From Oreohelix idahoensis (taxonomy: Eukaryota; Mollusca; Gastropoda; Stylommatophora; Oreohelicidae): 64,000 nt of DNA. The notes beneath the pieces were generated by a model, which was not told the origin of the DNA, made no database searches, and worked only from the letters and a program-made list of their open reading frames with translations. Below, one piece after another: positions 11,675-23,518 of this stretch (its first letter is position 1; the number at the start of each line of letters is the position of its first letter). The position numbers and the translations under genes are program-made. The stretch lies in contig JAMPIV010013723.1 in the NCBI GenBank assembly GCA_024509875.1, positions 1 to 64,000 on the forward strand. The letters are read 5' to 3'.

Positions 11675-13856
11675 ACACTGGCTAACAAAAAAAAATTTTT
11701 TTTTTCTTTCTCTAACATTTCTATGTTTTTCTGGTCAATTTTAATGCGCTGATTTTAAATCTGCAAACCGTTTTTCTCTATCAGGTCGGGATCTCTAGAA
11801 ATACGCAATTGAAGTTTTTTAACAACGCATACAGTATTACAACATCATTTGTACAAGAAGTATAACAGTTATGTAGGCTTGAATTTCTTTGCAGTCGACT
11901 TTCGTCGGTGAATGGCATGTGGTACATCGCGATGAAGCATCCAACAATAATCGGCAAGCATAGTCACACTCCACCGTCCTTGATAACGTGACTCCATTAC
12001 GGCGATATCTTGATGGAATCGTTCTCCATGTTTATCGCTGACTTTGCCAAGGTTGTCAGGGAAAAAGTCAAGATGCGAATCGAGCAAATGGATTTTGAGG
12101 GACATGTTACAACCCATAATTCTGTATGCATCTATGCACTGCTTAACAATATGCACATAGTCGACAGATTTGTGATTTCCCAGAAAGTTATCGACGATCG
12201 ATTTGAATGCCATCCATGCGCGAAGTTCACTACCATGTAACAAGTTCTCGAATTGTTTGTCTGCAATAACTTTCCTAATCTGAGGTCCTACAAAGATACC
12301 TTCCTTTATCTTTGCATCGCTAATTTGCGGAAACTTTTCTCGAAGATAAGTGAAAGCTTTGCTTGTTTTATCTAACGCTTTTACGAAATTCTTCATGAGT
12401 CCCAACTTTATATGTAACGGTGGTAAAATGATGCTGTCTTTGTTAACTAATGGCTCGTGTATTACATTTTTATGCCCGAGCTGCATACGATCCCTGATAG
12501 GCCACACCTTTCTTGCATAATGTTCCTGTCTGTTGCGGCTGTCCCATTCACATAGGAAGCAACAAAATTTAGTATACCCAGTCTGCTTTCCCGTGAGAAT
12601 TGCAATGACCTTTAGGTCTCCACAAATCCGCCATTGGTAGTCATTGTACTTTATTTTTGCCAAAAGTATAGCCATATTGTCATAAGTTTCTTTCATATGA
12701 ACAGAGTAGGCGACTGGAATTGATGAAAATAAATTTCCATTATGCAATAACACGGCTTTTAGACTAGTCTTGGAAGAGTCGATGAAAAGTCGCCATTCGT
12801 TGACTATGTGCTCATGACCGAGGTGCACCATTAGACGTTTTACATCTTTGCAATAGCAAATGTCATCATCCATCTCAAAGTATTGAACAAGTTCTCTGTG
12901 TCTATGACGAAATTTAGATATCGGAGTATTGGGCGCTAAAAGATTCCATTCTTTGAGTCGCGAACCGAGTAATTCCGCTTGTCCTTTGGTGAGAGCGAGA
13001 TCACGTATTAGATCTGAAAGTTCTGAATGGTTAATTAAGTGAACACCATCATTCACCGGTATATAATCCGAGTCAGAATTAGTTTCTAAAGCAGGTAAAC
13101 TATCACTTTCTGATGGTTCATTCACGTCCAACGGATATTGTTCTGGTGGAACTGGCATCGGACACGTGATTGGATCATGAGGCACTGGTTCGAAACCGAT
13201 TCAATATTTGGATAAACCACAGACTTTCTAGTTTTAAAAGTGAAACCATAGATATTTATCAAGCAGAAGTAACAATCAGTAGCGTGATTTGTCGGTTCAC
13301 GCCATATTACTGGCACTCCAAAAGGCATCGACTTATGCTTCGGCGATTTTCGTAACCAACCTGCCAATGTATTTGCACAAGTCGAACAAACTGCATTTGG
13401 CATCCAAGATTTATTTGCATCATCAACTTTCGAATCGAAATAAAGTTCATATGCTTTCTTTAGCAATGTTGTAAAGTTTTTCTGGTGAACACGATCGGTA
13501 AAATATCCGCACACGTAACAGAACAGATCAGCCGAATTTCTACAACTTCTAGAAGCCATATTTCACTCAGAATTATTTCAAAATACAGTAACTATTTGAA
13601 ATATAACGTAACATATGTCATGCATCTTTTAGCAGTATAAAAAGTAGAATTATTTTGCATTTTATTAATTTTTAAAAAGTTATATCGTAAAAATGAAACG
13701 GAGCAAATAACGGTTTCCCAAAAATATATTTATTCACAAATATCTTAAGAACCCGACGTGATAGAGATAAACGGATTTCAAATTTGAAATCAGCGCAAGA
13801 AACTGACCTAAGAACACTTATTCTTATATAAGAAAGAAAAATGTTGTTTGTCAGTG
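11675..13856 (-). mobile_element. DNA transposon with CACTG termini, CMC-like
   Basis: The left end reads CACTGGCTAACAAAAAA then T-rich..CTTTC. The reverse complement of the right end reads CACTGACAAACAACATTTTT then CTTTC. This gives imperfect ~25-bp inverted repeats starting CACTG. TTAT lies outside both ends (11671-11674 and 13857-13860), with one extra A at the left. Comparison with X copy A confirms the insertion. The element is ~2.2 kb with a single transposase-like gene on the minus strand. CACTG/CACTA ends with a short TSD point to the CMC group (CACTA, Mirage, Chapaev); the exact family is not certain. Confidence 0.7.
11869..13559 (-). pseudogene. DDE-type transposase-like protein, one frameshift
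   Basis: The ATG at 13559 opens 145 codons, and the rest (438 codons) continues in another frame. The break is near 13190, where ..PNIESVS should continue into PVPHDP..PVPPEQ. Restored length would be about 563 residues. The N-terminus has paired cysteines (CYVC, CSTC, CYFC) like a zinc-binding DNA-binding domain. In the second ORF I see candidate catalytic residues D136 (LFIDSSK), D190 (ICGDLK), a CCFLCEWDS cysteine motif just after the second Asp, PPLHIKLGL, and E387 (HGERFHQDI). This layout matches CMC/RAG1-type transposases as I know them. Many invertebrate genomes carry such proteins as unnamed. The role is inferred from motifs plus the flanking inverted repeats. Confidence 0.65.
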
Positions 13857-14313
13857 TTATCTTATAATTCGTTAGCTCGTTCAAGCCCCCAGCTGAGTTA
13901 ATTCAGCGAATTTCCTCTTATTATTATTTAGTAGCTCTGATTGAGTGTATTTAAAAGATTGTCTGAGACATACGGATACAACCCATTAAAAATGATAAAA
14001 TCAACTTTAAATTTAGATAGATATAAATAACAAATTTAGTAATCACTTAGGTTTTAACAGTTATTAAAAATTGAATATTCATTAACAAAAAATTGGTCAT
14101 CATCATAAGATGTTAATGGGGAATTATATAAGGGGAAATTTCACTTGGCAGTTTTTATTCGAGTACTTAACTCCCAATGGGGTTTCTGCTCCCGCTGGTG
14201 TTTTGGTCCTTCGCAGATAGGTGACTCGATTGCTCACGTTCATGGTCAAGATTAAGAGTTGCAGCACGTTCCAAGTAGAATCAGGGAGTAACTGCAAAGC
14301 TGGTCCCACGTCT

Positions 14314-15120
14314 CTAGTCGACATCTGTACTGTGTGGTCAGAAGCAGTGGCGCTTCCATCTTCTGATTCTGTGCATGTCGCAGAAGCACTTGTGAGTATT
14401 TTCACAAGACTCGGATTTCGACAGCAAATACTCACGGATAACGGACCGCAGTTTAGAGGACATCTGATGGAAGAAGTCCGTACTCAGTATATCCTCACCT
14501 CACCCTATAATCCTCAAGCAAACGGACAGGTAGAGAGATATAACGGACCCTCATCACCATGCTGCAAAAATTAGCACAAGAAATACCCGAAAACTGGAAC
14601 TTATTGTTGCCGGCTGCTTTATTTGCCTATAGGGAAGTGCCGCATGCCTCCACTGGTCTACCTCCTGCAACATTATTATTTATACAGCCAATAAAGGGAC
14701 CCCTGGAAGCATTGCATAGGTCTTTAACCAACCAGAACGCAGATGGAATCTATTGTATCTGCATCCAAACATGTGCAAGAACTAAAGGAAAGGTTAAAGA
14801 TATGCTGGGAATTAGCCAACACTAACTTCCGACAAGCTCGTGCCAAGCACGCGAAACGGTACAATAAGACAGCGAATGAAAGAGTACTACAGCGTGGAGA
14901 GAAAGTACTGCTGTTACTCCCAACAGGGAATAACAAACTTCAGATAGGATGTCCATTTGAAGTACTCGAGAAAATCTCTCGGACCAACTACAAAATCTCC
15001 ATACGAGGGAAGCAAAAGATTTATCATGTTAACTTATTAAAAAAGTACATGGAACGCCTCACTGCTCGTCAAGCACATCTCCTAACCTTAGCGGTTGCAA
15101 TGAAAGCGGATAATGATTAA
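14314..15120 (+). pseudogene. Ty3/gypsy integrase (core and C-terminal domain), broken
   Basis: The reading starts abruptly at LVDICTVWSEAVALPS (first catalytic Asp) and passes LTDNGPQF (second Asp), then PYNPQANGQVERYNG (catalytic Glu). Further on come FAYREVPHASTG, the chromodomain-proximal GPF-like motif (CPFEVLEKI..NYKI) and IYHVNLLKKY. The N-terminal zinc domain is absent. Frame changes occur near 14546 and 14745. It is immediately followed, with a 1-base frame change, by reverse transcriptase, so integrase precedes RT. Confidence 0.85.
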
Positions 15121-15908
15121 CCACGACTATGCTGAATATCTGCTAAAACAGGAAGAATCACACACGGATTTGAAGCTCTGTGAAACATTAACTGAATCGC
15201 AACAGCATGGTGTTAAACAACTGTTAGCTGAATATTCAGAAGTGCTCACCGATAAACCGGGACTAACCAACCAATTGGAGTTTGATATAAAAGTATTAGA
15301 TCCTAAGCCTGTCGGGACTAAGAGCTACCCAGTCCCATACGCTAAAGTCAACGCCTTACGCGAAGAGATTGACAAGCTACTGCAAGCTAACATAATCTCT
15401 GAATCGACATCCCCTTACAGCTCGAGTGTAGTGCTACTACAAAAACCCAGCGGAGAAACTCAATTATGAATCAATTATAGGTTACTCAACACTGTGACAG
15501 AGTTCCAACCAGAGCCATTACCGAGCCCTAATGAACTCTTTAAAAAGCTGAGCAGTGCAACCATTTCCTCTAAAATAGACCTTAGTAAAGGCTATTATAT
15601 TCCGGTAAAGGAGGAGATTAGACCATTGCTCGCCTTTAGTACCAGCGACGGACATTACACGTTCAATGTAATGCCTTTTGGATTACATAACGCACCAGGA
15701 GCTTTTACCCGTATGATGATAAAACTACTACACCCTTTACAAAGCCACACCATTCATAATGTTATTGATGATATTCTCATCGCAACGGCTACATTTGAAG
15801 AAAATGAAGAAACGTTAGCCCTGCTCCTCAGACGGCTCAATGAAACAGGTTTAACAGCACGCCCAAGCAAATGTCTGATTGGATTCAGGGAACTTGAATT
15901 TTTAGGAC
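15113..15908 (+). pseudogene. Ty3/gypsy reverse transcriptase, 5' part
   Basis: The ATG at 15113 overlaps the end of the integrase frame. The segment has the usual N-terminal RT lead-in (LLAEYSEVLTDKPGLT, then IISESTSPYSSSVVLLQKPSG), the first catalytic Asp in SSKIDLSKGYY, MPFGL.NAPGAFTRMM, and the catalytic pair as VIDDILIA at about 15764-15772 (usually Y-x-D-D). One in-frame TGA lies at 15470-15472. The frame is cut after EFLG by LTR-Y, and the next codons (HTITHDCLRPVEKN) resume at 24282. Confidence 0.9.
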
Positions 15909-18043
15909 TGTCGTGGTTGAGTTAAGGTTTTAGAGTAGTTGTCGAGTCAGACAATCGTAGTGAAATCGACAATGAGAGTAAACTGACTGAATTATAGACA
16001 ACACACAGATAATGTGTAAATAGGGTGAACTTGAGACAAACCTGGATGAGGATTCATTAAAGCTATCTCTCTTTCCAAGCCTCAACACACTTATATAGTC
16101 TTAAGCACCACCCGCTCTCTCTCTCCTGTCTCTGGTCAAATAGAGACAATAGTAAGAGCTTGCAATATTAAGTATGGATGAAAGGTCGTGAACAGCGCGT
16201 TAATAAATGAGTAAAATTTATTAAAGGTTCTTGAAGGAAGAAAATACATGAAAATAAGTATATCAGCCCAACAACACAAGAAAGGCATCAATATTCACAT
16301 CAAGTTAACAAATATCCAATTAAACTCCAACGAACAAACAATCCACCAACACAAAATCCCTCCTGCAGAACATCGAGAAAATAAATAAACAGAGTTCCCA
16401 ATCCTTCCGCTTTTGTAGAACCAAATTCAATAACTCCAGTTAGTGTCTTTATGTGTATATCCTCCTATAGGTGATGAACTACGCTATAAATCCACTGTAA
16501 GCGCTATTCATGCACCGTTGGTCACCCACTAGTAATGAGATAGGCTGTAGATTATACTGTCTATATTCGGCTGACCGCTAATACGTGCGGAGGTTTTGAA
16601 TGACCCAAAACACACACAAGACGAGGTCAATTTAGGACAAACGGTCTACTGCGCTATTATCCAGCGCATTAAATTTGGCATGCGTACTTGATGTTTAAAT
16701 CCGGTTTGGCTGGTTTGGACTTTATTTGTGACTGAGCGCTCAGTTTAAGCACACAGTCTAGTGCTTTCCATTCTGCTGAAGACGCTGCGCTGATTGATAT
16801 GCTGGAAGCAACTATGCTCTGACTGGTGATCAAGAGGCGAGTAGGAAACCACTACTGCTAAATACTATTTCAGATATGCTCTGGCTCGTTATACACTGCA
16901 TGAGCTCATTTCCCATTAGAGGGATGGGCGTTGAAAAAGGGTTGTACTTCAGGTATAGGTGACAACTCGTGGTGCTAAATGCTTTCAGGAACGGTGAGAT
17001 CGATGAGAATGTTACGTTCTTCGCCTGACTGGAATTCTGCAGGAGCAATGGGGTGCCATGAAACTGAGACCCAAACAGACAACCTTTATATCCATCAAAC
17101 AATAAAATTACAATAACGTTATAATAAACAGTTATGCCCCACTATGGGACATATAATTATTGTTATGATTGCTAGAATAGTCTCGGCCTGTCTTTATCCA
17201 TATGAGTCGCCCTCCGGTTACTTCCACTCTATCAATTATCAGCATGCGCCCGCATAGGCTAATATATCTTGTACATACATGTACGTGTCAGTAAATGCTC
17301 TGATAGCAAAATCTACTCCATCCTCTTCCAACTCACATACGGGAAACCTAACCCTGTAGTTCCAGCGGAGTGGATATGTGATTCATCTTACAACATTAAT
17401 TGAATTTACATAAAAAATACAGCATTAGACATTACATAATAAATAGTATGCGCCCCTTGGGGTCGATACACAAAAAGGGAAAATGTAATAACCTTCCAAA
17501 ATTGAATACATGGAAAATGCAATGTTATTGCTATAATAATACGTTGTGACTTAGCCATAAGATATAATTATATCTCTGACTGGTGACTGCTTTCTGGATT
17601 GCCGTGAAAGTTTTAAACTGCTGTCTAACTACACAAGTAGGCACATAATAATTCCACACCTAACCACTAGAAGTTTCTCTCCGAAAGTAATAAGTGATCA
17701 CCTCTTATAATTCAAGTATTATAGTGCACGCACATCACTATTCCGTTTTAATTAATAACTTACACCACTGACATTTCATTAACGTAATGACGCTTTTAGC
17801 TTACTCTTAACCCATAGTAAGCACTGAACGGACTATGAGGTTCTTTGCCTAGTAAGTATCTGTTAGCATAAGTTTACCATTAACCGATTGTAAACAATAA
17901 CACCAGGAGACACCTAACTGCTTAAACACCAGTTAACTAAGGCGGTAGACGGCGCTACATTATCACATTATCACTGAATTAATTACCGGGGAGAAATCAC
18001 CTAAAATAATTAAAGTACTCTATTATCAGTTATATATAAACGC

Positions 18044-18082
18044 TAACATGTATATATATATAGTATATATATACTATATATA

Positions 18083-18152
<70 letters not shown>

Positions 18153-18176
18153 ATATATATATATATATATATATAT

Positions 18177-18223
<47 letters not shown>

Positions 18224-18307
18224 TGTCTATATATATACTGTCTATATATATACTGTCTATATATATACTGTCTATATATATATACTGTCTATATATATAT
18301 ACTGTCT

Positions 18308-18390
<83 letters not shown>

Positions 18391-18391
18391 G

Positions 18392-18436
<45 letters not shown>
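18044..18436. repeat. Compound microsatellite: (TA)n, TATATACTGTC units, (TG)n
   Basis: Long TA runs are broken by about six TATATATACTGTC-type units (18215-18310), then more TA, then about 20 TG steps up to the LTR at 18433. Y copy A has only a short AT run at the matching place (3570-3600), so the array expanded in copy B. Confidence 0.95.
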
Positions 18437-18437
<1 letters not shown>

Positions 18438-18995
18438 CAGCGCCATATTGTCACTATCATGGTCTCCGTGGTTTAGTGCCTTTTTACCACATAATCTTCA
18501 AGAAGAAGATTTATTACTAGGCCACAATAAAGCCTAAAAATAGTGGTGTGTTATACTTGGTAGTTGTGGTGTATATTTGTGTTTTCGCTACTTTAAGAGC
18601 AATAATCACGTGTCTTATTTGCGTGGCGCAGTTAATACGCGCAGCGCACTAAGTTGAGTGATTCGCCCCTGGACTTATATAAAGAAGAGCCTGGCTAGCA
18701 CAGGCCTGATAATCTCGTCAGACACCCAGAAGAATACACCAGAGTCGATCTACTGTATAGAGGCATTAATCACATTAGCAATAGAGCACTGGCTGGGTGT
18801 TTGTTTTGTTCGCTTTGTTTTATTTGTTTAATGTTTGCTTCGTGTGCTTAATGTCACTGACAGGGTTGTATGAATAAATACAGCCCCTGCCTCAGAATCA
18901 AGAGTTTTATTGTTGTTCGGGTCGGTGCGAGTGTGAAAGGAAGAGATCACAGAGTACATCATCATCATCATCATCATCTCGCCCACCCTATCACA
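18433..18995 (+). repeat. 5' LTR of Lin28-gag element copy 1
   Basis: 563 bp, TGTGACAG..TATCACA. A TATA box (TATATAAAG, 18676-18684) and a polyadenylation signal (AATAAA, 18873-18878) fit U3/R/U5 organisation. A (CAT)n run lies near its end. Its TATA region and last ~80 bp match the LTRs of the 27-32 kb copy, so both belong to one family. Confidence 0.85.
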
Positions 18996-18997
18996 AT

Positions 18998-19015
18998 TGG
19001 CGTCGTCGACAGGAT
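18998..19015 (+). other. Primer-binding site, serine-tRNA-like
   Basis: TGGCGTCGTCGACAGGAT begins 2 bp after the LTR end. The element at 27-32 kb has the same site with one change (31474-31491). The sequence looks complementary to the CCA end of a serine tRNA (a type ending ..GCCGACnACGCCA). The tRNA identity is from memory and is inference. Confidence 0.65.
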
Positions 19016-19090
19016 AGACAGACAGTGACACCGAGCAAACAGCAAACGAACAAATATTGTAAACACCCAGCTGTGCATTCCTGCAGCAAG

Positions 19091-19782
19091 ATGGCTAATG
19101 CGCCTCTGAAGGTAGTATACGTGGAAGTGCCGGAGGTAAGAAGATTTGGTGGAAAGGAAAGTCCCACTTGGCAAGAGTTTTTGAACGACGTAGAGGCCGT
19201 GTGGAAGGTAGCGCCCTTTTCTGCAGAAGATGAGGTAGACATTATCTGGAATAATGTCACACCCATGGTCTCTAGGGAATTACGGTTACGTGGTGGAGCC
19301 ACGGCCAGCCCTGAGAAGTTACTGGAAATAGTGGGAAAAGCCTACAGTGAGCGACCACTAGTCAATGAGATGACTAGGAATGTCCAGGGGGTGAGTCAGG
19401 GGCCTATGGAATGTGCTGTTTTCTGTGAAGTCAAAAAGCCTGAGACACTAGTGCAGATAGCAAGTGCAGAAGCTCAGAATGAAGAGGAGGCACTCAAAGC
19501 AGAAGTATCTCTCTTAAAGTCCCAGCTAGCACAGCTATCACAGACCAGTTTGCCAGCGCAAGAGGAGGTGCAGAGAAAGAGAGCACCATGCCAACCGCGG
19601 AAAAAGCCAAAGCACGATGAGGAGATGTGTGAGCAGGAACCTCAACTAAACCTTCGTGTATGTGAGAGTCAGGCTGTTGTCAAGGAAAGCAGTGAGCTGA
19701 CTGTAACAACAAACGCAGTTGCACCGACAAGGCGACACGAGGTTTGCAAGTGGTATAGTGTCCACAGGGGATGGGGGTTTAT
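19091..19782 (+). pseudogene. Gag-like protein, N-terminal part up to the cold-shock domain
   Basis: The ATG at 19091 gives MANAPLKVVYVEVPEVRRFG, which aligns with copy 2 from its residue ~63. Gag-like helical sequence follows (PTWQEF..VW.VAP, DIIWNNVTPMVSREL, SPEKLLEIV..AYSER). Relative to copy 2, ~85 codons are deleted after VNEMTR. A coiled-coil stretch (EEALKAEVSLLKSQLAQLSQ) comes next. The start of a cold-shock domain, CKWYSVHRGWGFI, is cut at 19782 by insertion Z; the domain resumes at 22003. It is part of a gag-only, non-autonomous element. Confidence 0.8.
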
Positions 19783-22002
19783 TGTGGTGGATTTGATGTT
19801 ATGAAATGTTGTTGTTATGAACTCTTAGTGTACTGAATGAGGTCAGCTGTGAAGGTCCCTGAATATAACAAATATTATGTTAAGTTACAGGGTACCTTTC
19901 TGCTACCACCTTTATGATCTCACTCAGACTTATTCTTTGACCAGAATGTATGATGATGATGACTACGTTTGGTGTCTAGGGTTATGTATAAATAGTGTAA
20001 TGTTGCATTAACCAACTAAACATATACACAAGTATTTTATTATCCCAACACAACATAACAGTACTACAACAATCACATACACACTACACTTTAAAAGACT
20101 ATCTTAAGTAAGTCAGTGGTTGAATTTTGTGTAACGTTAATAATTTTTTTCAATTTATTATCCTGACTCTATTTTGTTCGAATCAGGATTGACAATCAAA
20201 AGTGAAATCAATAAAATTATTTACAATATTCAATTTATACAATGGATCTTCTGTCCATAATACAAGTATTAATATAATAAAAGTGTGTAGGTGTAGTTTT
20301 CTAAATAGGATAATAATGGTATATGTAAAATGGTAGGTTGTTGGTTATCATCATTCCCTATCGTTCATTTTCTTTTCATGTATCACAGGTGAAATTCTTT
20401 TATTTGATAATGTCAGTTTTTATGTTTAATAACTGAGGTTCATAGAGGTTGAGACTCTCGGTGCCGAACGGGCACTTAACTTCGAAGGAGAACCCTGCTA
20501 AGTCTTGTCCTAGCTCGATAGACCATCTGGTTCACTTCATAAAAGGCAATGGCCTCCAGTACGTGCCCGAATTATGCAACAAAGTCAGGAATCAATCAGT
20601 TCCCACGAGCCTGGTTTTATGTGACTGTCAGGGCCACAAAACCCGTGAAATAAGAAGGTTATGCATCCTTCTTTATAATAAGTATACAATAATATTCCAC
20701 AGTTAATTACAGGTACAGTACAAACAAACGCATAGGGTCAGCTCTTTATGACAACCTATTGTACCATTATATTTTGAAGTGACAATGTATAACAGTATTC
20801 CTCTCCCCTAATGGTTACAACGCCTCTGCAATTCTAACAGTAATCTTTTTCCATACAACAGAATAGGTGTTATGCTCCTTGATGACAATTATATATAATA
20901 TTGTAGTTCTACACCTCTCTGATAGGCTATCATATGATGGATCAATCTCTAGGCTTTGCCTAAGTCTGCCATCGACTCACTTACTTACAGTCGTATGTTA
21001 GTATCTCACATTCAAACTTTATTTTAAATAAAATGGTTAATAAATTCAATCTTACCACAATTTCAATGAATATTACACACAAACAACGATGACTGGCAGA
21101 TCTGGCCCAAGTTATCACTGCCCTGTCCAGAAGTTTATAATATTTGTATTTAGAATTACACTTCTGCTCTCATCGTCTCATGGCAAGATTTTTTAAAGAA
21201 ATGGCGTCCTAGCCTAACAATTTTTCCTCAATATCAACTAAGCTGGCCAATAGAAGCAGACGACTATGAATTTTAAATCGAACTTTAAAAAAACAATTCC
21301 CAAAATACTACGTTTACTATTACAAGTATATTTTTAGTGTTAGGTTAACCAATCCCCTCTCGCCTTCCTTTAAACTACAGCCAATCAAAATCTTGGTACC
21401 TTTTAGTCCTATTTACCCAAAGCTTTTTTCAAAATATGTCATGAAAAAATTAATCAGGCGTGATCTTTTTTCTCGTCAGTCCGTCTTATCATACATAATA
21501 TTATTGCCATTATTTTGGTTATTTTTTTGTACTAGTGGGTAACTGACCCCATATTATTGCTCAGGACATCATAAGGCATCCGAATATATAATTTGTATGG
21601 CCCTATGTATTATGGTTCATAATTCCACATTTTTTCTATGTTAGTGTTCAAAACTAGAAACTACCACATGTTCCATTCTTTTTCTAACTATTTCAACCTA
21701 AATACGAGAATCTTCCGTAGTACGTTAGAATTACGTCATTCCTTATAAGAGCTAAGGTTGTTTACATGACCAATTGACGAACATTTTTTAGTTTTGTATC
21801 GTAATTTGAAAAGTGCCCAAGGCTATGTTGCTCGTTCGAAAAGACAGTATCTTTCATTCGGCTATTAGGTTTATCAAAATCGACATGCGGGCGGGCGTAG
21901 GAGAGTACTACGCTGGACTCAATTTTTATTTTCTATCCTATTTTTGACTTCATGCACTAGAATATTATCTAATTTAGCTATTGTATTGAGAATATCGTCA
22001 CA
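19783..22002 (+). mobile_element. TG..CA element Z (probable solo LTR) inside the cold-shock domain
   Basis: Starts TGTGGTGGATTT, ends ATATCGTCACA, and is flanked by the 5-bp duplication TTTAT (19778-19782 and 22003-22007). Excising it plus one duplication joins GGWGFI to TPDDGG in the host gag, as in copy 2. No coding region or known domain is seen across its 2.2 kb. No second copy is visible in the window, so solo-LTR status is an inference from ends and TSD. Confidence 0.7.
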
Positions 22003-22848
22003 TTTATCACGCCAGATGATGGAGGTATTTATGTATTCGTACATCAGACCAAGATCTTCAGGAAGGGAATCAGGAGTCTGGCGAGAAATGAGAGAGTAGA
22101 ATTTGACAACAAACCATCGGTCCAGGGCATGGAAGTAATCTTTGTATGCGGCATTGACGGTCGAGAGTGTAATGGTAGTAGGAGGCGTCCCATGGCACAT
22201 AAAAAGCCTACAAAGTTGAGGTGCTACAATTGTGGAGCGTTGTCAGGCTAATGGCAGCCAAATGCCCTCAACGCCCTCTTCCAAAACGATGCTTTAGATG
22301 CAAGTCAACAGAACATCTGATATTCGCCTGCCCCCAAGGAGCTCTTTCCCCAGACGTACTGCCACAACTAGATTGCCTTTAGGGTGCAAGCCAAGAGATG
22401 GCCGTGACAACTGTCACCCTGGGGGCGCCGAGAATATTGGTAGTCGTTAAGGGGGGGAGGGGGGGAGAACTCGTCCTAAGCAGATAGGGGGAGTAAGCTT
22501 CATTGTTCAGAAGAGGAAACTCATCAAGAGCAGATAGTGGGCAATGTGGACCACCGTCCACACAAAACGACTGTAAAACATGTCAGGAGCAATCCCCCTT
22601 CAAAGTCGACAGCTGCATGCACTGACAAGAAGAAGTCACAAGCAAGCAGCGACGCTGTACAAGTGGATGAATCTTCCAAACCACAGCAACTGCGAGCCCA
22701 ACAACGTACAACTAGGGACATGACCACCAAGAGGGTCCCCAGCCCGGTTGTACCTATTCCAGAAGCTCAGCCCAAAGCATCGCCGCTCAGAAAGAGTCAT
22801 GCGCAGCACCAGCGATCTGGGAGATTTCGACTGAAGCGCCAGAGGTAG
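22003..22848 (+). pseudogene. Gag-like protein, cold-shock domain end, CCHC knuckles and C-terminus
   Basis: Reading resumes as ITPDDGGIYVFVHQTKIFRK, then GIRSLARNERVEF, the linker ECNGSRRRPMAHKKP, a first knuckle starting CYNCGALSG that is broken by a frameshift at ~22250, then MAAKCP..PLPKRC and an intact second knuckle CFRCKSTEHLIFAC. A basic, Gln/Ser-rich tail (22537-22848) aligns with copy 2 (VKHVR.NPP, SQ.SSDAV). It ends in an Arg-rich tail about 40 bp before the 3' LTR. Several frameshifts make this copy non-coding. Confidence 0.8.
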
Positions 22849-22887
22849 TGATGTTGTCGGGACGACAACAAAATCAGGCGGGGAATA

Positions 22888-23440
22888 TGTGACAGCGCCA
22901 TATTGTCACTATCATGATCTCCGTGGTTTAGTGCCTTTTTACCACATAATCTTCAAGAAGAAAATTTATTACTAGGCCACAATAAAGCCTAAAAATAGTG
23001 GTGTGTTATATTTGATAGTTGTGGTGTATATTTGTGTTTTCGCTCCTTTAAGAGCAATAATCACGTGTCTTATTTGCGTGGCGCAATTAATACGCGCAGC
23101 ACACTAAGTTGAGTGATTCGCCCCAGGGCTTATATAAAGAAGGGCCTGGCTAGCAGAGGCCTGATAATCTCGTCAGACACCCAGAAAAATACACCAGAGT
23201 CGATCTACAGTATAGATGCCTTGAACACATTAGCAATAGAGCACTGGCTGGGTGTTTGTTTTGTTCGCTTTGTTTTATTTGTTTAATGTTTGCTTCGTGT
23301 GCTTAATGTCACTGACAGGGTTTATGAATAAATACAGCCCCTGCCTCAGAATCAAGAGTTTTATTGTTGTTCGGGTCGGTGTGAGTGTGAAAGGAAGTGA
23401 TCACAGAGTACAGCATCATCATCATCATCTCGCCCACCCT

Positions 23441-23444
<4 letters not shown>
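22888..23444 (+). repeat. 3' LTR of Lin28-gag element copy 1
   Basis: Starts TGTGACAGCGCC after the purine-rich AGGCGGGGAATA and ends CCCACCCTATCA, running into TA repeats; the last bases of the expected TATCACA are replaced by the microsatellite. It is the same sequence as 18433-18995 with scattered substitutions. Confidence 0.85.

Positions 23445-23513
<69 letters not shown>
23445..23513. repeat. (TA)n microsatellite
   Basis: An uninterrupted TA run directly follows the 3' LTR. It is the right-hand remnant of the array into which the element inserted. Confidence 0.95.

Positions 23514-23518
<5 letters not shown>

Larger units (their letters stand above)
11422..14310. repeat. Dispersed repeat X, copy B (split by a DNA transposon)
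   Basis: 11422-11674 and 13857-14310 align with X copy A. The two parts join cleanly when the transposon at 11675-13856 and one copy of its TTAT duplication are removed. The right edge abuts an in-frame integrase fossil beginning at 14314, so X may be part of that retroelement or a separate insertion that truncated it. Confidence 0.6.
18433..23444 (+). mobile_element. Lin28-gag LTR retroelement, copy 1 (degenerate)
   Basis: Homologous direct repeats (18433-18995 and 22888-23444) start TGTGACAG; the 5' one ends TATCACA. They bracket a primer-binding-site-like sequence, a gag-like gene with a Lin28-like RNA-binding module, and a short G-rich tract before the 3' LTR. After removing Z (19783-22002) the element is about 2.8 kb, with no protease, RT or integrase. 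It sits in the TA/TG microsatellite of Y copy B. Roughly 20 LTR-LTR differences by eye suggest a few percent divergence. A younger relative is at 27030-32167. Confidence 0.85.

Noticed and set aside
18048..18460. Long open frames over TA/TG repeats on both strands
   Set aside because: They translate simple sequence (Tyr-Ile, Thr-His runs) and have no gene character.
21919..22200. 93-codon minus-strand open frame
   Set aside because: It lies opposite the gag cold-shock coding sequence and crosses the Z insertion boundary, so it is a shadow.
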